Below, piece by piece: positions 8,472 to 17,017 of a stretch of 36,958 bases of DNA. The notes below the pieces were generated by a model. The model did not search any database, was not told the origin of the DNA, and was given only the letters and a program-made list of their open reading frames with translations. The stretch covers positions 1 through 36,958 of the forward strand of contig LZSH01000488.1 in NCBI GenBank assembly GCA_001665255.1, written 5' to 3'. Made by a program: the position numbers and the translations under genes. Within the stretch, counting starts at the first letter, position 1, and each line of letters starts with the position of its first letter. The stretch is from Mycobacteriaceae bacterium 1482268.1. Its GTDB lineage: Bacteria; Actinomycetota; Actinomycetes; Mycobacteriales; Mycobacteriaceae.

Positions 8472-8487
8472 CTTGACGCCTGTCAAG
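8472..8487. promoter_or_regulatory. Perfect inverted repeat CTTGAC-GCCT-GTCAAG, possible operator
   Basis: Six-base arms with a 4-base centre end 12 bases before the ATG at 8500, in the 53-base gap between divergent genes. The placement and TTGAC/GTCAA symmetry suit a TetR-type operator overlapping promoter or leader sequence. The cognate regulator is not known and none is encoded next to it. Confidence 0.4.
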
Positions 8488-8499
8488 TACCGTCGGGGC

Positions 8500-9054
8500 A
8501 TGGTTCTCGCCGACGTGTTCCCCGATGCCCCGACGACCACGGATGACGCCCTTGCCCTATTCGACGCCAGTCCGGCCGTCGAACCGGAGTTCATGATCGG
8601 CACCTGGCACGGCGCGGAGTTGCCCACCGGTCACCCGCTGGACGGCCTGCTGGAGGCGAGCGGGTGGTGGGGAAAACAGTTCGTCGACGGCGAGACCGTG
8701 CACCCACTGCTGTTCACCACCAGCGATGGCCACGCGCTCTGGGCCGTCAACCCGACGCTGGCCTTCTCCGGCTTGGGCATCGTCACGAAGGTCCCGGCGC
8801 TGCGGCGGCGCAATCACGCGTCCGCCATCAACGCCGCGAGCCCGCTGCTGCGGACAAGCAGCCCCAAGGCCAGGCTGCGCACCACACGCTTTCGCGGCGT
8901 CGACACGGCGACGATGATCTACGACCAGCTTCCCGTCAACGACGTGTTCCGCAAGATCAGCGATGAAAGCGTCATCGGCGCAATGGATCTACGCGGCTCG
9001 AAGAGGCCGTACTTCTTCGTCCTGATGCGTGACGACTCGCTGCAACTCCGCTAG
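8500..9054 (+). CDS. GXWXG / DUF4334 domain protein
   Basis: 184 residues from ATG 8500 (an in-frame TTG at 8473 would lie inside the inverted repeat and is not preferred). The first third has the GXWXG signature as IGTWHGAELPTGHPLDG, followed by GWWGKQFVDGETVHPLLF. The C-terminal half (RGVDTATMIYDQLPVNDVFRKISDE...YFFVLMRDD) matches the DUF4334 pattern. These two domains occur together in actinobacterial proteins of unknown function. No signal peptide or membrane segment is seen. Its stop codon overlaps the convergent rhomboid stop (shared CTAG). Confidence 0.8.
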   Translation: MVLADVFPDAPTTTDDALALFDASPAVEPEFMIGTWHGAELPTGHPLDGLLEASGWWGKQFVDGETVHPLLFTTSDGHALWAVNPTLAFSGLGIVTKVPALRRRNHASAINAASPLLRTSSPKARLRTTRFRGVDTATMIYDQLPVNDVFRKISDESVIGAMDLRGSKRPYFFVLMRDDSLQLR

Positions 9055-9875
9055 AACGACATAAGAAGATCGCTTGTCCGCCACCAGATCAGCGTGGCGA
9101 ACACGACGACGACCGCAACCGTCGCTCCCACCTGCACCGGAAGACGATTTCTGACGGGCGCGTACGCGTAGGCGAACGCGACAACACCGCCCGTCGCCAG
9201 CCCGCCGAGGTGTCCCTGCCAACTGATCGACGGCACCGTGAACGTGATGACGAGGTTGATCACTATCATGATGACCACCCAGCGGATGTCGACGTTGACT
9301 TTCCTGCCCACAACGAAAGTCGCTGCGAACAAACCGAACACCGCGCCCGAGGCTCCCAGGGTCGGCGCGTCCAACGGCGAGAACAGGTAGATCAGCACCG
9401 ACCCGCCCAACGCACTCAGCAGATATAGCGCACAGAACCGCAGTCGCCCCAGCCAGATCTCGAGCGGTGGCCCGACGACGTACAACGCGAACATGTTGAA
9501 CACAATGTGGGTGAGTCCGCTGTGCAGGAATGCCGACGTCAGCAGCCGGTACAGCTCGCCGTCGGCGACTGCAGGCGACCACATGACGAAGTCCACCTCC
9601 ACGCGAGGCGACAGCGCCTGCGCGATGAACGTGAGCACGTTGATGGCAATCAACACGTAGGTGACCACCGGTGTCGTCCCACCCCATCGGCCGACCGTCC
9701 GCGTTTTCGGCGCGCGCACCGATTTCGCTGCGGCACCGACACATTCCGCACATTGATGCCCCACAGCGGCGTCGCGCATGCACTCCGGGCAGATGTAGCG
9801 GTGACACCGCGTGCACTGCACGTACGTCGTTCGATCGGGGTGGCGGTAACACGTCGGCGTCATGGGCGTGGTCAT
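9051..9875 (-). CDS. Rhomboid-family intramembrane serine protease with N-terminal zinc finger
   Basis: 274 residues. The N-terminus (9-45) is a B-box-like zinc-binding segment with Cys9, His12, Cys21, Cys24, Cys29, Cys32, His40, Cys42 and Cys45. Six hydrophobic segments follow. Catalytic features of rhomboids are visible: the HIVFN segment (His123, Asn127), the serine in GASGAVFG (Ser176) and the histidine in GHLGG (His222). The protein should sit in the cytoplasmic membrane and cut transmembrane substrates, which are unknown. The start ATG 9875 opens the zinc segment and lies 2 bases after the beta-lactamase stop, so the two are probably co-transcribed. An extended frame to 10127 is antisense-like and was not used. 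Confidence 0.9.
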   Translation of the reverse strand: MTTPMTPTCYRHPDRTTYVQCTRCHRYICPECMRDAAVGHQCAECVGAAAKSVRAPKTRTVGRWGGTTPVVTYVLIAINVLTFIAQALSPRVEVDFVMWSPAVADGELYRLLTSAFLHSGLTHIVFNMFALYVVGPPLEIWLGRLRFCALYLLSALGGSVLIYLFSPLDAPTLGASGAVFGLFAATFVVGRKVNVDIRWVVIMIVINLVITFTVPSISWQGHLGGLATGGVVAFAYAYAPVRNRLPVQVGATVAVVVVFATLIWWRTSDLLMSF

Positions 9876-9877
9876 GC

Positions 9878-10780
9878 TCAGGCCCCGAGCAGCCACGGCA
9901 CAAGGGCCGCGGCGACCTCGCCGATCAGCGGCCGGTTGTTGGGCGCCTCGGGGTCTTCTGCCTGCGCGCGCGTCATGATCGCCAGCAGTAGTTTCTCGCC
10001 GCCCGGCCCGTAGGCGATACCGACGTCGTTGGTGCTGCCGTAATCGCCGTTGCCCGTCTTGTCGGCGGTGGTCCATCCCGACGGCAGCCCGGACCGCATG
10101 CTCGAGGTCTCGTTGGCCCGCATCCACTCCTCGAGCTGCTGACGCTGCGGTGGCGCCAACACGTCACCGGCCAGCAGGCTGCGGAATCCGCCGCCGAGCG
10201 CATTCGGGGTGCTGGTGTCGCGCGGATCTCCCGGTGTCGCCGAGTTCAATTCGGTCTCCCAGCGGTCCAGCCGGGTCTGCTCGTCGCCGATGCTGCGCGC
10301 GAAATCGGTGATGGCCGACGGTCCGCCGATCGTCTGGAGCAACAGGTTGCCCGCCGCGTTGTCGCTCACCTGCACCGCCGCCGCGCAGAGTTCGGCGAGT
10401 GGCATCTGGCCCCCGGCGTTGGGTGCCGTCCTCGGCGAATTGGGCAACGCGGCCTGCACCGGGTCGACGAACACCGGCCGGTCCAGCGACAGTTCACGGC
10501 TTTGTGCCATCTGCAGCACCCGGGCCGCGGCGTAGGCCTTGAACGTCGAGCATATCGCGAAGGACTCACCGTCGAGATGCGACACCGTGCGACCCGAGGC
10601 GAGGTCGACGGCGTACACACCGATCTTGGCCTGATACCGGCGCTGTAGCGCCTCGATGCGGTCGTACGGCGGCAGGACCGGCTCGCCGGGGTCGGCAAGG
10701 GCGCGCGTCTGCGCGCGTACGGCAAAACCGGCGACGGCCAGCCCACCGATCAGCACGCTTCGCCGGGACAGCTGATTCAC
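9878..10780 (-). CDS. bla: Class A beta-lactamase, Tat-exported
   Basis: 300 residues. The N-terminus [20 protein letters not shown] is a twin-arginine signal ending near ALA-D (about residue 29). Class A motifs are intact: S78-T-F-K81, S139-D-N141, E175-T-E-L-N179 (the omega-loop Glu166 equivalent) and K241-T-G243. It should hydrolyse beta-lactams outside the cytoplasmic membrane. The same neighbourhood (pepR, beta-lactamase, ald) is remembered from M. smegmatis blaS. In M. tuberculosis the chromosomal enzyme BlaC is elsewhere. GTG 10780 is chosen because it begins the Tat signal; TACAGT lies 6 bases upstream, suggesting a leaderless mRNA. It follows the M16 peptidase gene by 17 bases. Confidence 0.95.
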   Translation of the reverse strand: MNQLSRRSVLIGGLAVAGFAVRAQTRALADPGEPVLPPYDRIEALQRRYQAKIGVYAVDLASGRTVSHLDGESFAICSTFKAYAAARVLQMAQSRELSLDRPVFVDPVQAALPNSPRTAPNAGGQMPLAELCAAAVQVSDNAAGNLLLQTIGGPSAITDFARSIGDEQTRLDRWETELNSATPGDPRDTSTPNALGGGFRSLLAGDVLAPPQRQQLEEWMRANETSSMRSGLPSGWTTADKTGNGDYGSTNDVGIAYGPGGEKLLLAIMTRAQAEDPEAPNNRPLIGEVAAALVPWLLGA

Positions 10781-10786
10781 CGCTCC

Positions 10787-10792
10787 ACTGTA
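10787..10792 (-). promoter_or_regulatory. Candidate -10 box TACAGT for leaderless bla
   Basis: TACAGT fits TAnnnT and is separated from the GTG start by 6 bases, the spacing expected if transcription begins at or next to the start codon. A GGAG is present but only 2 bases from the start, too close for a usual ribosome site. Confidence 0.4.
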
Positions 10793-10797
10793 GGCGA

Positions 10798-12150
10798 TCA
10801 GCCTGCGATCGCCCGAAGCGGCTGTGGCAGTGACCTTTTCGTGCGGTAAGGACCTAACACCGCCGCCCCGAACGGCCTGTTCAGCAGCCGGCGCGCCACC
10901 GCATTGACCTCGTCGAGGGTGACCTGGTCTATCAACGCCAGCGTTTCGTCGATGGTGCGGTGCTCGCCGTAGTTCAGCTCGCTGCGGCCGATGCGGTTCA
11001 TCCGCGAGCCGGAGTCCTCCAGACCCAGCACCAGCCCGCCCCGCAGCGAGCCCTTCGCGATCCGGCACTCGGATTCGGTGATCCCGTCGCGGGCAACCGT
11101 TTCCAGTACGTCGGCGGTCACCCGGGCCACTTCGCCGAAGCGCTCGGGCAGGCAGGCCGCATAAACCGACAGCGCACCCGTGTCGGAAAACGTGTCCACC
11201 GTCGAATACACCGAGTACGCCAAGCCACGCGTCTCGCGAATCTCTTGGAACAACCGAGAACTCAGGCCTCCGCCCAACGCGGTGTTCAACACCGACAACG
11301 CCCAGCGGTGGTTCCAGTGCCTGCCCGGTACGCGCACGCCCAACGACATGTGCGTCTGCTCGGCGTCGCGGGTGACCACTTCGAGGGACGGTTGACCGGT
11401 GACACGGCTGGCGCCTTTGCGCGGCGGGACCGCGGTGCGATCACGCACCAGGTGCCGGCCGAAGTGCTCCCGCACCAGCTGCACCACTTCGTCATGGTCG
11501 ACGTTGCCCGCGACCGCCACCACCATCCGCTCGGGTGTGTAGCGGCGAACGTGGAACGAGTGCAGCTGTGAGCGGCTCATCGCGGAAACCGATGCAGCGC
11601 TGCCGATCACGGGGCGCCCGACCGGATGCGCGCCGAACACCGCCGACAGGAAGACATCGCCCAGCGTGTCCTCCGGATCGTCGTCTCGCATGGCGATCTC
11701 CTCGAGCACCACAGCGCGTTCGAGCTCGACGTCCTCGGTCGCGCACACACCGCGCAGCACCACGTCGGCGACCAGGTCCACCGCCAGTTCGAGATCGGTG
11801 TCCAGCACGTGCGCGTAGTAGCAGGTGTGCTCCCGCGCGGTGAACGCATTCAGCTCACCGCCGACGGCGTCCACCTCCTGGGCGATCTCCACCGCGCTTC
11901 GCGTCGGAGTGGCCTTGAACAAGAGGTGTTCGAGGAAGTGCGCGGCGCCTGCGACGCTGGGCCCCTCATCGCGCGAACCGACGCCCACCCACACGCCGAC
12001 CGAAGCCGAGCGCACCGACGGGATGTACTCGGTGACGACGCGCAGTCCACCGGGCAGCGTGGTGCGCCGCACCGTGGACTCGGTCATGGACTCGTCGCCG
12101 CGGCGGACCCGTCGCAGGCCCGCCTTTCCGCTAGCTGCCTGCCGTGGCAT
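10798..12150 (-). CDS. pepR: M16-family zinc peptidase (PepR-like)
   Basis: 450 residues. The inverted zinc motif HxxEH is seen as H71-F-L-E74-H75 in [11 protein letters not shown], with the third ligand expected at the Glu pair about 150-151 ([15 protein letters not shown]). The C-terminal M16 domain includes [16 protein letters not shown]. It corresponds to M. tuberculosis Rv2782c (PepR), adjacent to gpsI as here; the substrate is not known with certainty. ATG 12150 overlaps the gpsI stop by 20 bases and gives an N-terminus beginning MPR, as in the M. tuberculosis protein. ATG 12087 is an alternative that would remove 21 residues. It is probably co-transcribed with gpsI. Confidence 0.93.
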   Translation of the reverse strand: MPRQAASGKAGLRRVRRGDESMTESTVRRTTLPGGLRVVTEYIPSVRSASVGVWVGVGSRDEGPSVAGAAHFLEHLLFKATPTRSAVEIAQEVDAVGGELNAFTAREHTCYYAHVLDTDLELAVDLVADVVLRGVCATEDVELERAVVLEEIAMRDDDPEDTLGDVFLSAVFGAHPVGRPVIGSAASVSAMSRSQLHSFHVRRYTPERMVVAVAGNVDHDEVVQLVREHFGRHLVRDRTAVPPRKGASRVTGQPSLEVVTRDAEQTHMSLGVRVPGRHWNHRWALSVLNTALGGGLSSRLFQEIRETRGLAYSVYSTVDTFSDTGALSVYAACLPERFGEVARVTADVLETVARDGITESECRIAKGSLRGGLVLGLEDSGSRMNRIGRSELNYGEHRTIDETLALIDQVTLDEVNAVARRLLNRPFGAAVLGPYRTKRSLPQPLRAIAG

Positions 12151-14386
12151 CGACAGGCGAATCAGCCGACGAGGCGTCCGCGGTGGTCTCTTCCTCGGCG
12201 ACGAGGACAAGCGAGATCTTGCCGCGGTTGTCGATATCGGCGATCTCAACCTGCAGCTTGTCGCCGACCTTCACCACATCCTCGACCTTGGCGATGCGCT
12301 TGCCCCGGCCGAGCTTGCTGATGTGCACCAGGCCGTCGCGGCCCGGCAGCAGCGACACGAACGCGCCGAAATCGGTTGTCTTGACCACGGTTCCGAGGAA
12401 CCGCTCGCCGATCTTGGGCAGCTGCGGGTTGGCGATGGCGTTGATCTTGTCGATCGCCGCCTGCGCCGACGGTCCGTCGGTGGCGCCGACGAACACGGTG
12501 CCGTCGTCCTCGATCGAGATCTGGGCGCCGGTTTCCTCGGTGATCGAGTTGATCATCTTGCCCTTGGGGCCGATCACCTCGCCGATCTTGTCGACGGGGA
12601 CCTTGATCGCGGTGACGCGCGGCGCGTACGGGCTCATCTCGTCGGGGCTGTCGATGGCCTCGGCCATCACCTCGAGAATGGTCAGCCGCGCATCCTTGGC
12701 CTGCGACAGCGCACCGGCCAGCACCGTCGACGGAATGCCGTCGAGCTTGGTGTCCAGCTGCAGCGCCGTGACGAAGTCCTTGGTGCCGGCGACCTTGAAG
12801 TCCATGTCGCCGAAGGCGTCTTCGGCGCCCAGGATGTCGGTCAGAGCGACGAAGCGACGTTCGGTGCCGCCCGCCTCCAATTCAACGTCGTCGGACACCA
12901 GGCCCATCGCGATACCGGCGACGGGAGCCTTCAATGGAACGCCCGCGTTCAGCAGCGCCAGGGTCGACGCACACACCGAGCCCATCGACGTGGAACCGTT
13001 GGAGCTCAACGCCTCCGACACCTGCCGGATGGCGTACGGGAACTCCTCGACGCTGGGCAGCACCGGAATCAGGGCCCGCTCGGCCAGCGCGCCGTGACCG
13101 ATCTCGCGCCGTTTCGGCGAACCGACCCGACCGGTCTCACCGGTCGAATACGGCGGGAAGTTGTAGTGGTGCATATAGCGCTTCGACGTCTCCGGCCCCA
13201 GCGAGTCGATCTGCTGCGCCATCTTGATCATGTCCAGCGTGGTGACACCCATGATCTGGGTCTCGCCGCGCTCGAACAGCGCGCTGCCGTGCGCCCGCGG
13301 CACCACGGCCACCTCGGCCGACAACGCGCGGATGTCGGTGATACCACGGCCGTCGATGCGGAAGTGATCGGTCAGAATCCGCTGGCGGACAAGCTTTTTG
13401 GTCAGCGACCGGAATGCGGCGCCGATCTCCTTCTCGCGGCCGGCATACTGTTCGGCCAGCCGCTCGAGCACCTCGACCTTGATCTCGTCGGTGCGGTCGT
13501 TGCGTTCGGTCTTGCCGGCGATGGTCAACGCCTGCGACAGCGCGTCGGTGGCCACCGAGGAGACCGAGTAGTACACGTCGTCGCCGTAGTCGGGGAAGAC
13601 GGGGTACTCACCGGTCGGCTTCGCGGCGCGGTCGGCGAGCGCCTGCTGCGCCTCGCACAGCACGCGGATGAACGGCTTGGCGGCTTCGAGACCCTCGGCG
13701 ACGACGGTTTCCGTCGGCGCCTGAGCGCCCGCGCCGACGAGCTCGATGACCTTCTCGGTGGCCTCGGCCTCGACCATCATGATCGCCACGTCATCGCCCA
13801 CGACCCGGCCGGCGACCACCATGTCGAAGACCGCGCGCTCCAGCTGCTCGACGGTCGGGAATGCCACCCAGGTGCCGTCGATCAGCGCGACACGCGTACC
13901 GCCGACGGGACCGGAGAACGGCAGCCCGGCCAGCTGGGTGGACGCCGAGGCGGCGTTGATCGCCAACACGTCGTAGAGGTCGTTGGGGTCGAGCGACAGG
14001 ATCGTGACCACGACCTGGATCTCGTTGCGCAGCCCGCCGACGAACGACGGCCGAAGCGGCCGGTCGATCAGGCGGCAGGTCAGGATGGCGTCGGTGGACG
14101 GACGTCCCTCGCGACGGAAGAAGGAGCCGGGAATACGCCCCGCGGCATACATGCGCTCTTCGACGTCGACCGTCAGCGGGAAGAAGTCGAAATGCTCCTT
14201 GGGGCTCTTGCTGGCGGTGGTCGCCGACAGGAGCATGGTCTCGTCGTCGAGGTAGGCGACGGCCGATCCTGCGGCCTGCTGGGCAAGACGTCCCGTCTCG
14301 AAGCGGATGGTGCGCTTGCCGAAGTCTCCGTTGTCGATGACGGCGGTCGCTTCGTAGACCCCGTCCTCAATTTCTGCAACAGACAT
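12131..14386 (-). CDS. gpsI: Polynucleotide phosphorylase / guanosine pentaphosphate synthetase
   Basis: 751 residues (M. tuberculosis GpsI/PNPase has about 752). It degrades RNA 3' to 5' by phosphorolysis. Domain order: first RNase PH-like domain (about 1-200, with [28 protein letters not shown]), an all-alpha linker, the second catalytic RNase PH domain (about 345-580, with [15 protein letters not shown] and MDFKVAGT), a KH domain ([20 protein letters not shown]) and an S1 domain ([28 protein letters not shown]), then a short acidic Ser/Asp/Ala tail. ATG 14386 matches the conserved N-terminus [13 protein letters not shown] frame extension to 14467 is not conserved-looking. A long leader with a strong hairpin precedes it. 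Confidence 0.97.
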   Translation of the reverse strand: MSVAEIEDGVYEATAVIDNGDFGKRTIRFETGRLAQQAAGSAVAYLDDETMLLSATTASKSPKEHFDFFPLTVDVEERMYAAGRIPGSFFRREGRPSTDAILTCRLIDRPLRPSFVGGLRNEIQVVVTILSLDPNDLYDVLAINAASASTQLAGLPFSGPVGGTRVALIDGTWVAFPTVEQLERAVFDMVVAGRVVGDDVAIMMVEAEATEKVIELVGAGAQAPTETVVAEGLEAAKPFIRVLCEAQQALADRAAKPTGEYPVFPDYGDDVYYSVSSVATDALSQALTIAGKTERNDRTDEIKVEVLERLAEQYAGREKEIGAAFRSLTKKLVRQRILTDHFRIDGRGITDIRALSAEVAVVPRAHGSALFERGETQIMGVTTLDMIKMAQQIDSLGPETSKRYMHHYNFPPYSTGETGRVGSPKRREIGHGALAERALIPVLPSVEEFPYAIRQVSEALSSNGSTSMGSVCASTLALLNAGVPLKAPVAGIAMGLVSDDVELEAGGTERRFVALTDILGAEDAFGDMDFKVAGTKDFVTALQLDTKLDGIPSTVLAGALSQAKDARLTILEVMAEAIDSPDEMSPYAPRVTAIKVPVDKIGEVIGPKGKMINSITEETGAQISIEDDGTVFVGATDGPSAQAAIDKINAIANPQLPKIGERFLGTVVKTTDFGAFVSLLPGRDGLVHISKLGRGKRIAKVEDVVKVGDKLQVEIADIDNRGKISLVLVAEEETTADASSADSPVDATAGS

Positions 14387-14685
14387 ATGTGTCCGTAAGG
14401 CCTCTCTGGCTCTGTTCAGCTGTTTTGCGTCGTCACGCTCATAACGCTGAGCAACCTGCCAGACCACGGGCCTTGATACGGCTACGGCCGTCGATCGAAG
14501 CTGCCGGAGAACTCTCCCCGGCAGCCACTACCGAAGACCGCCCGATCAGGCGGGGTCCGCCAGGGACGCGCCGGAGCGGTGCACGCGGAAATGCGAGAAC
14601 CGCACCGATTGTTCGCCGCCGCACGAAACCGGCTGACGAACGGACCCATCTTACCTTGGCGCAGGTCTGCGTCCGCAATCCGGCG
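14387..14685 (-). other. gpsI leader / intergenic region, 299 bases without a gene
   Basis: This gap separates the methyltransferase stop from the gpsI start. It holds a strong stem-loop at 14500-14525 and, read on the minus strand, a tiny open frame ATG 14442 to TGA 14416 (8 codons: MSVTTQNS) with no convincing ribosome site. No tRNA, insertion sequence or protein-coding frame on either strand is convincing; longer plus-strand frames here are antisense artefacts. In the related M. tuberculosis order, lppU occupies the interval between gpsI and rpsO; no lipoprotein is present here. Confidence 0.6.
14500..14525 (-). promoter_or_regulatory. Stem-loop in the gpsI leader
   Basis: GCTGCCGG at 14500-14507 pairs perfectly with CCGGCAGC at 14518-14525 around a 10-base loop. 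It lies 114-139 bases upstream of the gpsI start. It could be an RNase III target in the leader, as in E. coli pnp autoregulation, or a terminator of the upstream methyltransferase transcript. No U-tract follows it on the minus strand, which disfavours a classical terminator. Confidence 0.5.
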
Positions 14686-15501
14686 TCAGGGGCGGCGGCC
14701 CCATCCACCGATGACCGTCGGCGCCGTGTACACCGCATTAGCGGCCGCGATCGCGTCGACGAGCCGGTCGGCCAACGTGTCGAGACCCATCTGCTCCTCG
14801 GTGGTGACGCCTGAGGCAACGATCGCGGGCGCCATGGCGCGGGCCACATCGACCACGTACCTTGCCGCGTGTCCGTCGCGCGGCGACGAAAAGGACTGCA
14901 AGCCGAGCGAGCCGATGTCCGCGTAGCCGGCCTGCTCGAAGTACAGAGGCAGCCGCATCCCGACGCGCGCGTCCACCTGAGCGTGGTCGAATCCGGCACG
15001 GATCCATTCACCGACCTGGGAAAACAGCTCCACCTCAGGCAGCGCGCGCGCTCCGCCGATGTCGTAATCGACGGCGACGAAGACGCCACCGTGGCGCAGA
15101 TTGCCCATCTGATGGGCCAGCACGTCGACCGCGTCGGGCAGGTGCATCAGCAGGAGCCGGCAGACCGCGCCGTCGAACGGCTCGTCGGCCCTATAGGTGC
15201 GGGCGTCGCCCTCGCGGAACTCGACATTGGTCAGCCCCAGCGCGTCCCGCCGCCGGGTCGCTTCGGCGATCTGAGCGGGATCCTGCTCGACGCCGATCAC
15301 AACGCCCTCACGACCGACTATCTCGGCGACGAGGAAGGACACGTCCCCGGGACCGCTACCGAGGTCGAGGACCCGCATGCCGGGGCGGACACCGCCGCGC
15401 TGGACCAGTACGGCAGTGGGCTCGGCAAGGATGGCGGCCTGCGTCTGCAGTCGCGCGATCTCGGCGTCGTCGCTACCCAGCACGTATTCGGGTGTCGTCA
15501 T
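14686..15501 (-). CDS. SAM-dependent class I methyltransferase
   Basis: 271 residues. Motif I is VLDLGSGPGDVSF (about 44-56), the acidic end of strand 2 is VIGVEQDP, motif II is FREGDARTY and the post-core LRHGGVFVAVDYD follows. The early EIARLQTQAAIL segment resembles UbiE/MenG-type small-molecule methyltransferases, but the substrate cannot be assigned. It occupies the place between rpsO and gpsI where M. tuberculosis has lppU. ATG 15501 has no ribosome site, but TACCGT lies 6 bases upstream, so the mRNA may be leaderless and the gene independently transcribed. A longer frame to 15549 adds a sequence that does not look conserved. Confidence 0.85.
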   Translation of the reverse strand: MTTPEYVLGSDDAEIARLQTQAAILAEPTAVLVQRGGVRPGMRVLDLGSGPGDVSFLVAEIVGREGVVIGVEQDPAQIAEATRRRDALGLTNVEFREGDARTYRADEPFDGAVCRLLLMHLPDAVDVLAHQMGNLRHGGVFVAVDYDIGGARALPEVELFSQVGEWIRAGFDHAQVDARVGMRLPLYFEQAGYADIGSLGLQSFSSPRDGHAARYVVDVARAMAPAIVASGVTTEEQMGLDTLADRLVDAIAAANAVYTAPTVIGGWGRRP

Positions 15502-15507
15502 TTCGCG

Positions 15508-15513
15508 ACGGTA
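15508..15513 (-). promoter_or_regulatory. Candidate -10 box TACCGT for leaderless methyltransferase gene
   Basis: TACCGT (TAnnnT) sits 6 bases before ATG 15501 and no ribosome site is present, which fits a leaderless mRNA. No clear -35 box was found. Confidence 0.35.
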
Positions 15514-15559
15514 GCGCGCTGTCGGCAAACGAATGCGCGAACTGGCCAAACGGATGGGG

Positions 15560-15829
15560 TCAGCGACGCAGGCCGAGACGGTCGATCAGGGAGCGGTAGC
15601 GCTCCACATCCACCTGAGCGACGTACTTGAGCAGCCGGCGGCGCCGACCCACCAGCAGCAGCAGTCCGCGCCGCGAGTGGTGGTCGTGCTTGTGCGTCTT
15701 GAGGTGCTCGGTCAGATCGGCGATGCGCTTGGTCAGCAACGCGACCTGCGCCTCCGGCGAACCGGTATCGGTCTCATGCAGGCCATAGGAGCCCAGGATG
15801 TCTTTTTTCTGCTCGGCAGTAAGCGCCAC
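15560..15829 (-). CDS. rpsO: 30S ribosomal protein S15
   Basis: 89 residues, the normal length of S15, which binds the central domain of 16S rRNA early in 30S assembly. Seen: [27 protein letters not shown] and the [21 protein letters not shown] helices. The start is GTG 15829, with GGAG 8 bases upstream. The gene lies downstream of ribF on the minus strand with a 132-base gap that carries its own promoter candidate. S15 often represses its own translation by binding its leader. Confidence 0.97.
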   Translation of the reverse strand: MALTAEQKKDILGSYGLHETDTGSPEAQVALLTKRIADLTEHLKTHKHDHHSRRGLLLLVGRRRRLLKYVAQVDVERYRSLIDRLGLRR

Positions 15830-15924
15830 GAAACAATCTCCATCGATAAGTCCGCGAGGGAAGGGATCGAAGCCCCTGGTGAGCGTGGCCACCGCGAACT
15901 GCAGCACACGCTTGGTCGGCGTGA

Positions 15925-15930
15925 AGTCTA
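15925..15930 (-). promoter_or_regulatory. Candidate rpsO promoter -10 box TAGACT
   Basis: TAGACT fits the mycobacterial SigA -10 pattern and lies 95 bases upstream of the rpsO GTG. It would give a leader of nearly 90 bases. The -35 region is poorly matched (TCGCAG at the expected distance). Confidence 0.35.
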
Positions 15931-15961
15931 GCAGCGCGGCCATTGAGCTGCGAAATCGCCG

Positions 15962-16978
15962 CTATTGGGCGGCCAGGATGGTGCGGGCGCGCTCGGTGTC
16001 GCCGCCCATGGCCGCAACCAGGGCGTCCACCGAGTCGAAGCGCTCCTGGCCGCGGATGCGGGCGACGAAGTCCACCGCGACGTGCTGGCCGTACAGGTCG
16101 GCCTCGGTGTCGAGGACGAACGCCTCGACCGTGCGGGTGCGGCCGGAGAACGTCGGATTGGTGCCGATCGACACCGCGGCCTGATACCGCTCACCCGGGA
16201 CGACACTTCCCGTCACCGGGCCGTGGCCCAACACGGTGAACCATGCGGCGTACACCCCGTCGGCGGGAATCGCCGAATACATCGGCGGCGCGACGTTGGC
16301 GGTCGGATATCCCAACACCTTGCCGCGGCCCTCGCCGCGGACCACCACGCCCTCGACCCGGTGCGGCCGCCCCAAGGCCTCCGCCGCGGCCACCACGTCA
16401 CCGGCGTCCACGCAGGCCCGGATGTAGGTCGACGAGAAGGTGACGGTCTCATCCTGATGGTGTTCGGCCACCAGCGACATGCCTTCCACCGCGAACCCGA
16501 ACCGCTCCCCTGCCTTGCGCAGCAGGTCGACGTTGCCCGCCGCCTTCTTGCCGAACGTGAAGTTCTCCCCGACCACGACCTCGACGACGTGCAGGTGCTC
16601 GACCAGCAGCTCGTGGATGTAGCGCTCGGGTGTGAGCTTCATGAAGTCCGACGTGAACGGCATGACCAGAAAGACGTCGATGCCCAGCTCCTCGACGAGT
16701 TCGGCCCGGCGGGTCAGCGTGGTCAGCTGCGCAGGATGGCTGCCGGGGAAGACGACCTCCATCGGATGCGGGTCGAACGTCATCAACACGGCGGGCACGC
16801 CTCGGGACCGGCCCGCCTTGACCGCATGGTTGATCAGCTCGGCGTGTCCGCGGTGCACCCCGTCGAACACGCCGATGGTGACGACGCATCGACCCCAGTC
16901 CGTGGGGATCTCGTCCTGGCCCCGCCAGCGCTGCACAGGGGCAAGCCTACGGCTCACCAGCGGCCCCGGCTGCGTCAC
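15962..16978 (-). CDS. ribF: Bifunctional riboflavin kinase / FAD synthetase
   Basis: 338 residues from GTG 16978; an in-frame GTG at 16957 would give 331 residues and is an equally good choice. The enzyme makes FMN from riboflavin and then FAD. The N-terminal adenylyltransferase domain has VTIGVFDGVHRGH (nucleotide-binding HxGH type) and TFSSTYIR. The C-terminal riboflavin kinase domain has LGYPTANV and the GTNPTF block. It matches Rv2786c in sequence and position beside rpsO. It is divergent from mntR with only 39 bases between the start codons, so the two promoters must overlap or lie within each other's coding sequence. Confidence 0.95.
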   Translation of the reverse strand: MTQPGPLVSRRLAPVQRWRGQDEIPTDWGRCVVTIGVFDGVHRGHAELINHAVKAGRSRGVPAVLMTFDPHPMEVVFPGSHPAQLTTLTRRAELVEELGIDVFLVMPFTSDFMKLTPERYIHELLVEHLHVVEVVVGENFTFGKKAAGNVDLLRKAGERFGFAVEGMSLVAEHHQDETVTFSSTYIRACVDAGDVVAAAEALGRPHRVEGVVVRGEGRGKVLGYPTANVAPPMYSAIPADGVYAAWFTVLGHGPVTGSVVPGERYQAAVSIGTNPTFSGRTRTVEAFVLDTEADLYGQHVAVDFVARIRGQERFDSVDALVAAMGGDTERARTILAAQ

Positions 16979-17003
16979 ATCCCCAGATCAGATGACCAAT
17001 GCC

Positions 17004-17009
17004 TAAACT
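17004..17009 (+). promoter_or_regulatory. Candidate -10 box TAAACT for leaderless mntR
   Basis: TAAACT is a good TAnnnT box and is followed by 8 bases and GTG 17018. No purine-rich ribosome site lies before this GTG, so a leaderless mRNA is likely. Confidence 0.5.
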
Positions 17010-17017
17010 TTGTAGCT

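Noticed and set aside
11825..14398. 857-codon open frame on the plus strand opposite gpsI and pepR
   Set aside because: It is antisense to two certain genes. Its composition (runs of Asp, Arg, His, Gly, Leu) is what GC-rich third positions produce on the complementary strand, and it has no domain.
14416..14442. Eight-codon open frame in the gpsI leader (MSVTTQNS)
   Set aside because: It lacks a convincing ribosome site, and short frames of this size are expected by chance. It is mentioned only within the leader description.
15965..17017. N-terminal extension of about 350 codons to mntR
   Set aside because: It is antisense to ribF. The DtxR-type regulator begins with the conserved helix-turn-helix at 17018, preceded by a good -10 box.
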